Positions 6,819 through 14,072 are shown, counted from the first letter of the stretch. The stretch: DNA of 14,302 bases from JABCPO02 sp963513115 (GCA_963513115.1 CAUPPN010000014.1:1-14302), one strand, 5' to 3'. Program-made: numbers and translations. Notes: a model not told the origin generated them from the letters alone.

Positions 6819-7328
6819 TTATTCTATTGTTATTTCATCTAATTTAGGTAATTCCTTTATACTGTCTAGTCCAAATGTTAGAAGGAACTTATCTGTTGTA
6901 GTATATGTCATTGGGGCACCAGGAAGAGAAAGTTTTCCACTTTCTTTTATTAGGCCATAATCTAGCAATCTAGATACAACACTATCTGACGCAACTCCTC
7001 TTATTTCTTCTATTTGCGCCCTTGTTGTTTTTGGATTATATGCAATTATTGAAAGTACTTCAAGTGCTGCATTAGTTAGTCTCGGATTTGGTCTTTTATC
7101 AAATAATTGCATTATATTTAAAACTTCTTCCCTATCATTAACTAATTGATAGCTTTTTTCTAATTTTACTATTTCAAATGTTTTTTCTTCTTTAATCATT
7201 ATTTGAATAATTTCTTCTACTTCAGCCTTATCTTTTTTTAAAACTTCTGCTATCTCATCTATATTTACAGGTTCACCTTTTGCAAATAAGATATTCATTA
7301 TTGTTTTTCTATCTTTAGCTATATCCAT
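6819..7328 (-). CDS. scpB: Segregation and condensation protein B (ScpB)
   Basis: ScpB pairs with ScpA to bridge the SMC ATPase heads in the Smc-ScpAB condensin that organises and segregates the chromosome. The 169-residue length is typical. An N-terminal winged helix (about 5-70) is followed by a second, more conserved one (about 85-160) with the family signature LTNAALEVLSIIAYNPKTTR, then EIRGVASDSVVSRLLDYGLI, and finally a PGAPMTYTTTDKFLLTFGL segment closely matching the ScpB consensus PGRPxxYxTTxxFLxxFGL. The ATG is preceded by AAAGGATAAAT. scpA, which normally lies just upstream of scpB, is not here; instead there is a tRNA on the other strand. scpB is the first gene of the divIB-DUF881-sbp operon. 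Confidence 0.95.
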   Translation of the reverse strand: MDIAKDRKTIMNILFAKGEPVNIDEIAEVLKKDKAEVEEIIQIMIKEEKTFEIVKLEKSYQLVNDREEVLNIMQLFDKRPNPRLTNAALEVLSIIAYNPKTTRAQIEEIRGVASDSVVSRLLDYGLIKESGKLSLPGAPMTYTTTDKFLLTFGLDSIKELPKLDEITIE

Positions 7329-7352
7329 ATTTATCCTTTACTTTTTTTCATA

Positions 7353-7381
7353 ATTATCTTGACTTTTAACAAAATTATTAA
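7353..7381 (-). promoter_or_regulatory. Possible promoter of the scpB operon
   Basis: On the minus strand TTAATA (7381-7376), a 17-base spacer and GATAAT (7358-7353) resemble a weak -35/-10 pair, about 24 bases upstream of the scpB ATG. It lies on the opposite strand within the footprint of the tRNA promoter, so the two would compete. The operon needs a promoter in this 69-bp gap unless it is read from asnS, but the match is only moderate. Confidence 0.35.
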
Positions 7382-7387
7382 TATAAT
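7359..7387 (+). promoter_or_regulatory. Promoter of the tRNA-Met gene
   Basis: TTGACT (7359-7364), exactly 17 bases, then a perfect TATAAT (7382-7387). Transcription would begin near 7394, a few bases before the tRNA 5' end at 7398. This is one of the best promoters in the window, as expected for a stable RNA. Confidence 0.8.
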
Positions 7388-7397
7388 AATCATGTTA

Positions 7398-7474
7398 GGC
7401 GAAGTAGCTCAGTTGGCTAGAGCATTCGGTTCATACCCGAAGGGTCATGTGTTCGAGTCACATCTTCGCTACCA
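7398..7474 (+). tRNA. tRNA-Met (CAT), elongator type
   Basis: A complete 77-base cloverleaf with encoded CCA. The acceptor arm GGCGAAG pairs with CTTCGCT (the first pair is G-T, as in the Bacillus elongator tRNA-Met), the D arm is GCTC/GAGC, and the anticodon stem TTCGG/CCGAA holds loop TTCATAC. The variable loop is GGGTC, and the T arm ATGTG/CACAT has loop TTCGAGT. The anticodon is CAT. It is not the initiator, because the anticodon stem lacks three consecutive G-C pairs with GGG on the 5' side and position 1 is paired. The loop and overall match to Bacillus elongator tRNA-Met argue against tRNA-Ile2 (lysidine-modified CAT), which cannot be excluded completely. It is the only plus-strand gene here. 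Confidence 0.93.
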
Positions 7475-7497
7475 AGAGGATTTATCCTCTTTTTTTA
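7475..7497 (+). terminator. Intrinsic terminator of tRNA-Met
   Basis: Directly after the CCA end, AGAGGA (7475-7480), loop TTTA and TCCTCT (7485-7490) form a GC-containing 6-bp stem followed by seven T bases. This is a textbook rho-independent terminator. On the other strand it lacks a T-tract, so it does not stop transcripts arriving from asnS. Confidence 0.88.
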
Positions 7498-7645
7498 TAC
7501 TTTTTTACTTTTAATTTTAACATTCTATCAAATTCATCAAATAATTCAAAGTATATAATATTTGTATATACTACTTAGATTATATTAAATAAAAATATAT
7601 TTTCTAAATAATATATACTATATTACATCTTTTTTTATTCTTGTT

Positions 7646-7696
7646 TTAATAATAGTTATCAATATTATATATATTATGTTTTTGCTATTATTAATT
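7646..7696. repeat. 10-bp perfect inverted repeat downstream of asnS
   Basis: TTAATAATAG (7646-7655) and CTATTATTAA (7687-7696) are perfect inverted repeats around a 31-base AT-rich centre that contains its own ATATAT palindrome. They lie 32 bp past the asnS stop. On the minus strand, where an asnS terminator is needed, no T-tract follows the stem, so it is at best a weak terminator or an mRNA 3'-end stabilising hairpin. Chance is plausible at this base composition. Confidence 0.35.
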
Positions 7697-7727
7697 ATTA
7701 TTTTATTATTAATTTTTTATTATTTTT

Positions 7728-9125
7728 TTAATAATCACAATTATTTGGTGTTCTAGGAAATGCAATTGTATCTCTAATATTTTGTATACCTGTTATATAC
7801 ATTATTAATCTTTCAAATCCTATACCAAATCCTGAATGTTCTATACTTCCATATTTTCTAAGATCTAAATACCAATAGTATTCATCCTTATTCATATTTA
7901 GTTCATCCATTCTTGCTTCTAATACATCTAATTTATCTTCTCTTTGGCTTCCTCCTATTAATTCACCAATTCCTGGTACTAAAAGGTCTGCCGCTGCTAC
8001 TGTTTTTCCATCTTCATTTATCTTCATATAGAATGCTTTTATATCTTTTGGATAATCAGTTAAAAACACAGGTTTTTTAAATATTTCTTCTGCTAAATAT
8101 CTTTCATGTTCTGTATCTAAGTCCATTCCCCATTCAACATCTACTTCAAATTTCTTTTTTGCATTTTTAAGTTTTTCAATTGCTTCTGTATATGTAATTC
8201 TTGCAAAATCATTGTTTAAAGCATTTTCTAATTTTGCAATTAATCCTTTTGATACAAATTTATCTAAAAATTCTATTTCTGTTTTAGCATTTTTCATTAT
8301 ATATGATATTACATATTTTAATGAATCTTCTGCAACATCCATCATATCACTTAAGTTTGCAAATGCTATTTCTGGTTCTACCATCCAAAATTCTGCAGCA
8401 TGTTTTAATGTATTAGAGTTTTCTGCTCTAAATGTTGGCCCAAATGTATATACTTTTGAAAATGCATGTGCAAATGTTTCAACATTTAATTGACCACTTA
8501 CAGTAAGGTGTACATTTTTTCCAAAGAAATCTTGTTTGAAATCCACTTCTTTTTCATTTGTTTCCTTCATAGGTATATTTGCTAAATCAAAGTTAGTTAC
8601 AGTAAACATTTCTCCTGCGCCTTCCGCATCACTTGAGGTAATTATTGGTGTATGTACATATATATATCCATGTTTTTGAAAATATTCATGTATTGCCATT
8701 GCAACTAGTGATCTTACCCTAAATACAGCTCTATATGTATTTGCTCTTGGTCTTAAATGAGCAATTGTTCTTAAATACTCTTGAGTATGTCTTTTATTTT
8801 GTAATGGATAATCTTCATCTGACATTGCTTCTAATTCAATATTACTTGCAAGTATTTCAATTTCTTGTTTAGGATTTTCTGATTTTACCACCTTCCCTGT
8901 CACTTTAATTGATGAATATAATCTAAACTTTTCTATTTTTTCAAAGTTTTCCAATTCATTTTGTACAACTATTTGTATATTTTGAAAACATGTTCCATCA
9001 TTTAATTCAATAAATCCTATATTTTTAGAAAATCTAGAATATCTAATCCATCCTCTTAAATATACTTCTTTATCTATTAGTTCATCTTTTCTTTCAAAGA
9101 CTTCCATTATTTCTGTTCTTTTCAT
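7728..9125 (-). CDS. asnS: Asparaginyl-tRNA synthetase
   Basis: A class IIb aminoacyl-tRNA synthetase that charges tRNA-Asn in the cytoplasm. At 465 residues it is full length. The N-terminal OB-fold anticodon-binding domain spans about 1-100 (VYLRGWIRYSRFSKNIGFIE). The catalytic core has motif 2 at 228-252, including TFRAENSNTLKHAAEFW and the MVEPE end, the signature that separates AsnRS from AspRS. Motif 3 is at 434-459 (GIGFERLIMY through FPRTP). The C-terminus, NNCDY, replaces the common GNAEF. A GGAGG lies 13 bases before the ATG, a slightly long spacing, and partly inside the end of dusB, eight bases upstream. It is the last gene of the minD operon. No clear terminator was found after it. 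Confidence 0.97.
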   Translation of the reverse strand: MKRTEIMEVFERKDELIDKEVYLRGWIRYSRFSKNIGFIELNDGTCFQNIQIVVQNELENFEKIEKFRLYSSIKVTGKVVKSENPKQEIEILASNIELEAMSDEDYPLQNKRHTQEYLRTIAHLRPRANTYRAVFRVRSLVAMAIHEYFQKHGYIYVHTPIITSSDAEGAGEMFTVTNFDLANIPMKETNEKEVDFKQDFFGKNVHLTVSGQLNVETFAHAFSKVYTFGPTFRAENSNTLKHAAEFWMVEPEIAFANLSDMMDVAEDSLKYVISYIMKNAKTEIEFLDKFVSKGLIAKLENALNNDFARITYTEAIEKLKNAKKKFEVDVEWGMDLDTEHERYLAEEIFKKPVFLTDYPKDIKAFYMKINEDGKTVAAADLLVPGIGELIGGSQREDKLDVLEARMDELNMNKDEYYWYLDLRKYGSIEHSGFGIGFERLIMYITGIQNIRDTIAFPRTPNNCDY

Positions 9126-9133
9126 AATTAATT

Positions 9134-10147
9134 TTAATCCTCCAACATATCTAATATTTTAATCAAGCTTTCTTTGTCAACTATGTTTTTAACTTCTGCT
9201 CTTATTTTTTTTGAATTTTTAAATCCTGAAGAAAACCATATTACATGTTTTCTAATATCTTTTGAAGCTCTTCTTTCTCCAATATTTGTAATTAGCATAT
9301 CATATTGCTTGCTCACAATATCTTTTACTGTTTCTGCTTTTGGAATTTCTTTTTTAGCTTCTTTCATATTTTTTACACTGTCTACTATTTGCTTCAAATT
9401 ATATGGAGATCCCATTGCACCTCTTGCAATCATTACTCCATCTGCTTTTGTATACTCTAATACCTCTATTGCCTTTTTTCCATCCATTATATCACCATTT
9501 ACAATTACTGGAATTTTAACTTCTTCTTTTACCTTCTTAATTTCATCATATGTAGCTTTTCCTTGATACATTTGTGTTTTGGTTCTTCCATGAATTGTAA
9601 TTAATGATATACCTTCTTCTTCTGCAATTTTTGAAAGCTCTAGACAGTTAATATTTTCTTTATCCCAGCCTAATCTCATTTTTAGTGTTACTGGTACTTC
9701 TGACCCTTTAATTACTGCTTTGATTATTTTTCTTGCCTTATCTAAGTCTTTCATAAGAGCTGATCCTGCTCCAGTACTTACCACCTTTTTTGCAGGACAT
9801 CCCATGTTAATATCTAATATATCACATTTTTTACTAAGTATCTTTGCCGCTTCATACATATATTTTTCATCATCTCCAAATACTTGGTATATTACAGGCG
9901 ATTCATTTTCATAAATTTTTAACATTTCAAGTGTTTTTTTATCTTCATAATATATTGCCCTGCTATTTACCATTTCAGTAACTAGTGCACCTGGATTTGC
10001 TATTTTTTTATTGATATATCTAAATCCTATATCACTTACTCCAGCCATTGGTGCAACAATAACATTATTTTCTAAAGTAATATTTCCTATTTTTATCTTC
10101 TTCTTATTATTATTCATATTGTTATTATTCTTTTTATTTTTTTCCAT
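9134..10147 (-). CDS. dusB: tRNA-dihydrouridine synthase, DusB type
   Basis: A flavin (FMN)-dependent enzyme that reduces specific uridines of tRNA to dihydrouridine with NADPH. Landmarks of the TIM-barrel domain are VAPMAGVSD at 31-39, NMGCPAKKV at 114-122 with catalytic C117, the TLKMRLGW strand (154-161), HGRTKTQMY (186-194), NGDI at 217-220 and the FMN phosphate motif ARGAMG at 241-246. The C-terminal helical domain (about 265-337) completes a usual 337-residue length. The first 17 residues are a Lys/Asn low-complexity extension. The start is uncertain, since the ATG at 10147 has only a weak ribosome binding site and an in-frame ATG follows at codon 11. It sits 27 bp after rodA, as translation genes often do in Clostridia operons. 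Confidence 0.94.
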   Translation of the reverse strand: MEKNKKNNNNMNNNKKKIKIGNITLENNVIVAPMAGVSDIGFRYINKKIANPGALVTEMVNSRAIYYEDKKTLEMLKIYENESPVIYQVFGDDEKYMYEAAKILSKKCDILDINMGCPAKKVVSTGAGSALMKDLDKARKIIKAVIKGSEVPVTLKMRLGWDKENINCLELSKIAEEEGISLITIHGRTKTQMYQGKATYDEIKKVKEEVKIPVIVNGDIMDGKKAIEVLEYTKADGVMIARGAMGSPYNLKQIVDSVKNMKEAKKEIPKAETVKDIVSKQYDMLITNIGERRASKDIRKHVIWFSSGFKNSKKIRAEVKNIVDKESLIKILDMLED

Positions 10148-10174
10148 TATTTCTATTATTTTCCCATTTCTATC

Positions 10175-11296
10175 TTAAGTTACATCAACATATATTGACT
10201 TTTGTCTTCTACCACTAATATTTAAAAGCATTCCTATAAACATGAAGTTTGTAATAAGAGAACTTCCTCCATAACTTACAAATGGTAATGGAATACCAGT
10301 AATTGGTAATAATCCCATTGTCATTGCAATATTTTCAACCATATGGTATGTAAGTATTCCTGCTATTCCTATTGCAATATATGAGCCTAAATTATCTTTT
10401 GCAGTTCTTGATATATATATTGCTTTTACTATTAAAAATACATATAGAATTATAACTATTGCAGAAACTACAAAACCAAATTCTTCAGATATTAGTGAAA
10501 ATATAAAATCTGTTGTTTTCGGATGTAGATATCCCATCTGTGTTTGATTTCCTTGTCCAAATCCCATACCAAATACTTGCCCTGATCCAATTGCAAGTCT
10601 TGATTGAATCACATTGTATCCTGCACCTCTTGGATCAATTCCTGGATTTAAAAACACTTCAATTCTTTTAATAGCATGTGGTGCTTTTACTGGTAGTATT
10701 TTTGTTATTAAAAAATAACTTGAAGATGCTAATAATGCAAGCATTGTAAATACATATCCTCTTCCTAATCCTGCTATTAATATGATAAATGCAAAGGCAA
10801 CTACATATGCTATGGCTGTTCCATAGTCGGGCTGTATAGCTATTAAAACAGTTGGTACTGCCATAAATAGTACTGGTACCAATAATTTATATATTCTATT
10901 TATTTCATTTTTTCCTTTTAGTTGCAAGCTTGCAATCATTTTCGAAACAAATATTATAACAAAAATTTTAGATATTTCTGCGGGTTGAAAAGAAAGAAAT
11001 CCAAAATTAAACCAACTTGATGCACCAGATATAGGATTAGTAAATAGTACTGCAATTAAGAGTACTATTGATATTATATAGTATATAGGTGATAGGTCTG
11101 CTATCTTTTCATAATCAACTACTGTAAATATTACTAAAAATGGAACACTAATTACAAACCATTGTACTTGTTTATAAAATTCTACATATTCGGTGCTCTT
11201 TGTCGCTGATCTTAAAGCTATAAGTCCTATTGTAAATAATACAAGTACACAAAATAACACTGTCCATTCTATATTTTTTAAAAACTTTTTTTTCAT
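10175..11296 (-). CDS. rodA: SEDS glycosyltransferase RodA
   Basis: RodA is the membrane peptidoglycan polymerase of the elongation machinery, using lipid II with a partner class B penicillin-binding protein. The 373-residue protein shows about ten membrane helices from residue 12 onward. SEDS marks are QPDYGTA at 155-161, RIEVFLNPGIDPRGAGYN at 211-228, QSRLAIGSG at 231-239, and TTDFIFSLISEEFGF at 261-275. D263 there corresponds to the essential Asp of RodA/FtsW. The C-terminal signature is PITGIPLPFVSYGGSS (331-346). The TDFIF context and NIAMTMGLLPITG fit RodA better than FtsW, and location after minD-minE is the usual clostridial rodA site; FtsW function cannot be ruled out by eye. AAAGGATAAAAA precedes the ATG. 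Confidence 0.92.
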   Translation of the reverse strand: MKKKFLKNIEWTVLFCVLVLFTIGLIALRSATKSTEYVEFYKQVQWFVISVPFLVIFTVVDYEKIADLSPIYYIISIVLLIAVLFTNPISGASSWFNFGFLSFQPAEISKIFVIIFVSKMIASLQLKGKNEINRIYKLLVPVLFMAVPTVLIAIQPDYGTAIAYVVAFAFIILIAGLGRGYVFTMLALLASSSYFLITKILPVKAPHAIKRIEVFLNPGIDPRGAGYNVIQSRLAIGSGQVFGMGFGQGNQTQMGYLHPKTTDFIFSLISEEFGFVVSAIVIILYVFLIVKAIYISRTAKDNLGSYIAIGIAGILTYHMVENIAMTMGLLPITGIPLPFVSYGGSSLITNFMFIGMLLNISGRRQKSIYVDVT

Positions 11297-11326
11297 TTTT
11301 TATCCTTTTTCATTAGTATCTAAACT

Positions 11327-12670
11327 TTAACGTCTTTTGTTTTTCCTTCTTTTATCTTTTTGTTTTTCTAATAAGTCATTTACTTTTTCAGGGTCAAATA
11401 TCATAGTCTTATCATCTGAAAGTAATGATTTAGAATGTTTTGCCTTTTCTTCTTTTGTATATATATCTAAACTTTTTCTTAAATCTTCTTCATCTTCGTT
11501 GTCTTCTATATTTTCTTCTAATTCTTCATCTGTTTCTAATTCTTCTTCTTTATTTTTTCTATATTCTATTTCATTTTCCTCTATAATTTCTAGGTTGCTA
11601 TTATCAATAGAATTTTCAAAGTCTTCTTCATTTAATAACTTTTCTTCTAATCTTCTTTCTTTAGTTTTTTCTTCTCTTTTTTCTTTTAGTTCTTTGATTC
11701 TTTGAAGTTCTTGTTCTCTTTTTATTTTTTCTTTTTCTAACTCTTCTTCTTGTCTAATCTTTTCTTCTAATTTTTTTCTTTCAATTTCTTCTTTAGCATT
11801 TTTTAATGCATCTTCTATATTTTTATTGTCTTTTTCTATATTTTCTGCTATTTCTTCTTTTATTTTTTCTAATTTATCTGTCTTATTATCTAAATCTTCT
11901 TCTATTTTTTTAAGTATTTCTGATTCTTTTTCTTCATCTTCAGTTTCTATATACTCTTCTTCATCTTCTAAATAATCATATTTTCCATTTAATATCTCTT
12001 CTTTCAATTCTTCAAAAGTCTTATTTGTATTTTCTCTTTCATTAATTCTTTTCACAAGATCTTCTTGAATTTTTAAAAGCTCCATTCCTTGTTTATCTAA
12101 GTCTTTTTCAATTTTTTCTACTTCTTCTAATTTTTCTTTTACTTCTTTTGTCTCGTCTTCTTTAAACATATTTTCTTTTATTTCTTCAAATTCTTGCTTG
12201 CTTATTTCTTCATTCTTGCTATTTTCTTCGTCTATTTTTTGTATAGTTTCTTGTGTTTTAAGTGCGCTTTCCTTTTTCTCATCAAATCTTTTATCAATTG
12301 CTTCTAACTCATCTTCTTTTACTTTTTGTGATTTCATTTCATTTCTAATGTTTAAAATTGGTATTCTAATTACAAGTCCTGCTTCTGTTTTTCCATTTTC
12401 ATTAATTTCACTTTTCATATTAAGATCAATGCCTTCATTGTCTACAGTAACATACTTTTTTACTACTTCAACTACCTCTTCTTTCATTAGGTCAATAAAT
12501 TCTGCAGATACACTTGCTCTATCTTGTACAAGTAAAACATGAAGTCTATCTTTAGCTAGCTTATTTGTTTTAGGCTCTTTTTGATTTTCTTTTTCTTTTT
12601 TCTCTGTATTTGCCTCTATCTTTTTTACATCTCTTTTTAAGTACTTATTTATTAAATCATTAAAAGTCAT
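11327..12670 (-). CDS. minE: MinE topological specificity factor with long charged tail
   Basis: MinE stimulates the MinD ATPase and drives Min patterning at the membrane. Residues 1-14 (MTFNDLINKYLKRD) form a MinE-like membrane-binding helix, and a Lys/Glu insert spans 15-35. The core at about 36-108 follows the family: KLAKDRLHVLLVQDRAS (37-53), matching AKxRLxxxxxxDR, then VVEVVKKYVTVD (66-77) and a final GLVIRIPIL strand. Typical MinE is under about 100 residues. This one continues in the same frame for about 340 more, to 447, as an extreme Glu/Lys-rich, predicted helical coiled coil, with acidic blocks near 234-250 and 373-397. A less biased tail, TMIFDPEKVNDLLEKQ (422-437), leads to the basic end KDKRRKNKRR. 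I moved the start from 12718 to ATG 12670, which has GGGGAGG seven bases upstream and lies 14 bp past minD. Confidence 0.85.
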   Translation of the reverse strand: MTFNDLINKYLKRDVKKIEANTEKKEKENQKEPKTNKLAKDRLHVLLVQDRASVSAEFIDLMKEEVVEVVKKYVTVDNEGIDLNMKSEINENGKTEAGLVIRIPILNIRNEMKSQKVKEDELEAIDKRFDEKKESALKTQETIQKIDEENSKNEEISKQEFEEIKENMFKEDETKEVKEKLEEVEKIEKDLDKQGMELLKIQEDLVKRINERENTNKTFEELKEEILNGKYDYLEDEEEYIETEDEEKESEILKKIEEDLDNKTDKLEKIKEEIAENIEKDNKNIEDALKNAKEEIERKKLEEKIRQEEELEKEKIKREQELQRIKELKEKREEKTKERRLEEKLLNEEDFENSIDNSNLEIIEENEIEYRKNKEEELETDEELEENIEDNEDEEDLRKSLDIYTKEEKAKHSKSLLSDDKTMIFDPEKVNDLLEKQKDKRRKNKRR

Positions 12671-12684
12671 AAATATACCTCCCC

Positions 12685-13476
12685 TTATTTTCCAAATACT
12701 CCTTTTATTTTGTCCCAAAATGTTCTATTCTGTCCTGGTATACTTATTGGTACATTTTCTCCTAATATTCTTCTTGATATTTCTATATATGCTCTTCCTG
12801 CAGGTGCCTTCTTATTTGTAATTACTGGTTCACCCTTGTTTGTGTGCATTATTATATACTCATCATCAGGTACAACTCCAACTAAATCAATGGATAGAAG
12901 ATCTACTATATCTTCGACATCCATCATTTCACCTTTTCTTACCATTTCAGGTCTTAGTCTATTAATAATTAACTCTGGATTTTTTATTCCTGATACCTCA
13001 ACTAATGCAATTATTCTATCTGCATCCCTAATGGCTGATATTTCTGCAGTTGTTACAATTAAAGCCCTATCAGCTCCTACTACTGCATTTTTAAATCCTT
13101 GCTCTATTCCAGCAGGACAATCAATTAAAACAAAATCAAATTCTTTTTTTAATTTAGATGTTAAATCTAACATTTGTTCTTCATTTATTGCTGATTTATC
13201 ACGTGTTTGTGCTGCAGGTAATAAAAACAATTCCGGATATCTTTTATCTTTAATTAATGATTGTTTTAACCTACATTTTCCTTCAACTACATCTACTATG
13301 TCATATACTATTCTATTTTCTAATCCCATTACAACATCTAAATTTCTAAGACCTATATCTGTATCTACTAAAACTACTCTTTTACCTGCAAGTGCAAGTG
13401 CAGCTCCTAGATTTGCTGTTGTTGTAGTTTTTCCTACTCCACCTTTACCTGATGTAATAACTATAACTTCTCCCAT
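12685..13476 (-). CDS. minD: Septum site-determining ATPase MinD
   Basis: MinD is a membrane-cycling ParA-type ATPase that recruits MinC or MinE to place the division site. The 263-residue protein is complete. It has the deviant Walker A motif GKGGVGKT at 10-17 with both signature lysines K11 and K16, a switch I region VDTDIGLRNLD at 37-47 with D40, and the Walker B/switch II segment LIDCPAGIE at 117-125. The C-terminal amphipathic membrane helix, TFWDKIKGVFGK, is at 252-263. GGAGG lies just before the ATG. It is the first gene of a minD-minE-rodA-dusB-asnS cluster with short gaps (8-30 bp). No minC is found upstream, where an rpmE transcription unit lies instead. Confidence 0.97.
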   Translation of the reverse strand: MGEVIVITSGKGGVGKTTTTANLGAALALAGKRVVLVDTDIGLRNLDVVMGLENRIVYDIVDVVEGKCRLKQSLIKDKRYPELFLLPAAQTRDKSAINEEQMLDLTSKLKKEFDFVLIDCPAGIEQGFKNAVVGADRALIVTTAEISAIRDADRIIALVEVSGIKNPELIINRLRPEMVRKGEMMDVEDIVDLLSIDLVGVVPDDEYIIMHTNKGEPVITNKKAPAGRAYIEISRRILGENVPISIPGQNRTFWDKIKGVFGK

Positions 13477-13502
13477 ACTTCCTCCATTTAGGTTTAACTT
13501 TT

Positions 13503-13536
13503 AAAAACATTTATATACTATATGTTATATGTTTTT
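13503..13536 (-). repeat. Inverted repeat just upstream of the minD ribosome binding site
   Basis: AAAAACAT (13503-13510) and ATGTTTTT (13529-13536) form a perfect 8-bp AT-only inverted repeat with an 18-base centre, ending about 10 bases before the minD Shine-Dalgarno. In the minD mRNA it would make a weak hairpin. Possible roles are a binding site or a modest effect on initiation. Its AT composition makes chance a real alternative. Confidence 0.3.
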
Positions 13537-13694
13537 ATTCTGTTTAATTATTTTCTTTATTATTTTTGTTTATTTTATCGTCTCATTTGTTTATGCTTTT
13601 ATTTTATGTCTATTTTTTTAATTTTTGCCTTTAATTATTTAATTACTTAATATATTTAAATTAATATTAAAAACAAATTACAATTCTTCTTTGG

Positions 13695-13703
13695 ATTATA
13701 TCA
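13695..13703 (-). promoter_or_regulatory. Extended -10 promoter of the minD operon
   Basis: On the minus strand TGATATAAT (13703-13695) is a perfect extended -10 element. The base run 17 upstream, TTTATT, is a poor -35, which extended -10 promoters tolerate. The start would be near 13688, giving a minD leader of about 210 bases. It is placed about 34 bases past the end of the rpmE terminator, as expected for the next transcription unit. Confidence 0.5.
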
Positions 13704-13736
13704 TAATATATACTATAAATAAAATATATTATGAAT

Positions 13737-13768
13737 AAAAAAACAAAAAAGAAGCATAAGCTTCTTTT
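13737..13768 (-). terminator. Intrinsic terminator of rpmE
   Basis: A perfect 9-bp stem, AAAAGAAGC with GCTTCTTTT, around a 4-base loop (13756-13759). On the minus strand it is followed by TTG and then TTTTTTT. It sits 54 bp past the rpmE stop. The stem also works on the plus strand but with only a short T run, and no gene approaches from that side. Confidence 0.8.
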
Positions 13769-13821
13769 AGTAATTAATTAACTTAAATTAACTAACAATA
13801 ATATATTTTGTGCACAATATA

Positions 13822-14022
13822 TTATAAATTATATTTTTCTCTAAATTTGTCTGCTCTTCCACCTCTTGTAGTCTTCTTTTGATTTTTAGACCAGTAAGGA
13901 TGACAATTTGAGCAAACATCTACTTTCATTCCATCTTTTACTGATGCTGTTTCAAACTTTGCTCCACATGATGCACAAGTTATTACAGTATCTTTAAATT
14001 CTGGTTGTATATTCTTGTTCAT
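13822..14022 (-). CDS. rpmE: Ribosomal protein L31 (zinc-binding form)
   Basis: L31 is a small protein of the 50S subunit that bridges to the 30S. The 66-residue length fits. The C+ form is shown by four cysteines arranged as two CxxC pairs, C16-C19 and C37-C40, which would bind one zinc. Family text includes IQPEF at 5-9, VTCASCG-like VITCASCGAKFET, VDVCSNCHPYW at 34-44 and GRADKFREKYNL at the end. The ATG follows AGAAAGGAAACGAAT. It has its own promoter and terminator, so it is monocistronic. In many Firmicutes rpmE follows rho; the fragment upstream here could not be recognised as Rho. Confidence 0.97.
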   Translation of the reverse strand: MNKNIQPEFKDTVITCASCGAKFETASVKDGMKVDVCSNCHPYWSKNQKKTTRGGRADKFREKYNL

Positions 14023-14072
14023 ATTCGTTTCCTTTCTGTATATTACACTTTGTATATGTAACTACATTAAAT

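Larger units (their letters stand above)
13477..13821. other. Intergenic region between minD and rpmE
   Basis: This 345-bp AT-rich gap has no credible gene. From right to left it holds a near-palindrome centred on TGTGCACA (about 13800-13825), the rpmE terminator (13737-13768), the likely minD promoter (13695-13703), a leader of about 210 bases without obvious structure, and a small inverted repeat close to the minD ribosome binding site (13503-13536). Confidence 0.6.

Noticed and set aside
6460..6960. Plus-strand open frame opposite divIB/scpB
   Set aside because: Phe/Leu-rich translation of AT-rich antisense sequence crossing two real genes; its hydrophobicity reflects complementing Lys/Glu codons, not a membrane protein.
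7398..7474. Initiator tRNA-fMet or tRNA-Ile2
   Set aside because: The anticodon stem lacks the GGG/CCC pairs of initiators, position 1 is paired, and the body matches Bacillus elongator tRNA-Met more closely than tRNA-Ile2.
12710..13504. 264-codon plus-strand open frame opposite minD
   Set aside because: Long, but entirely antisense to minD with no recognisable domain and an implausible composition; it arises from the codon bias of minD.
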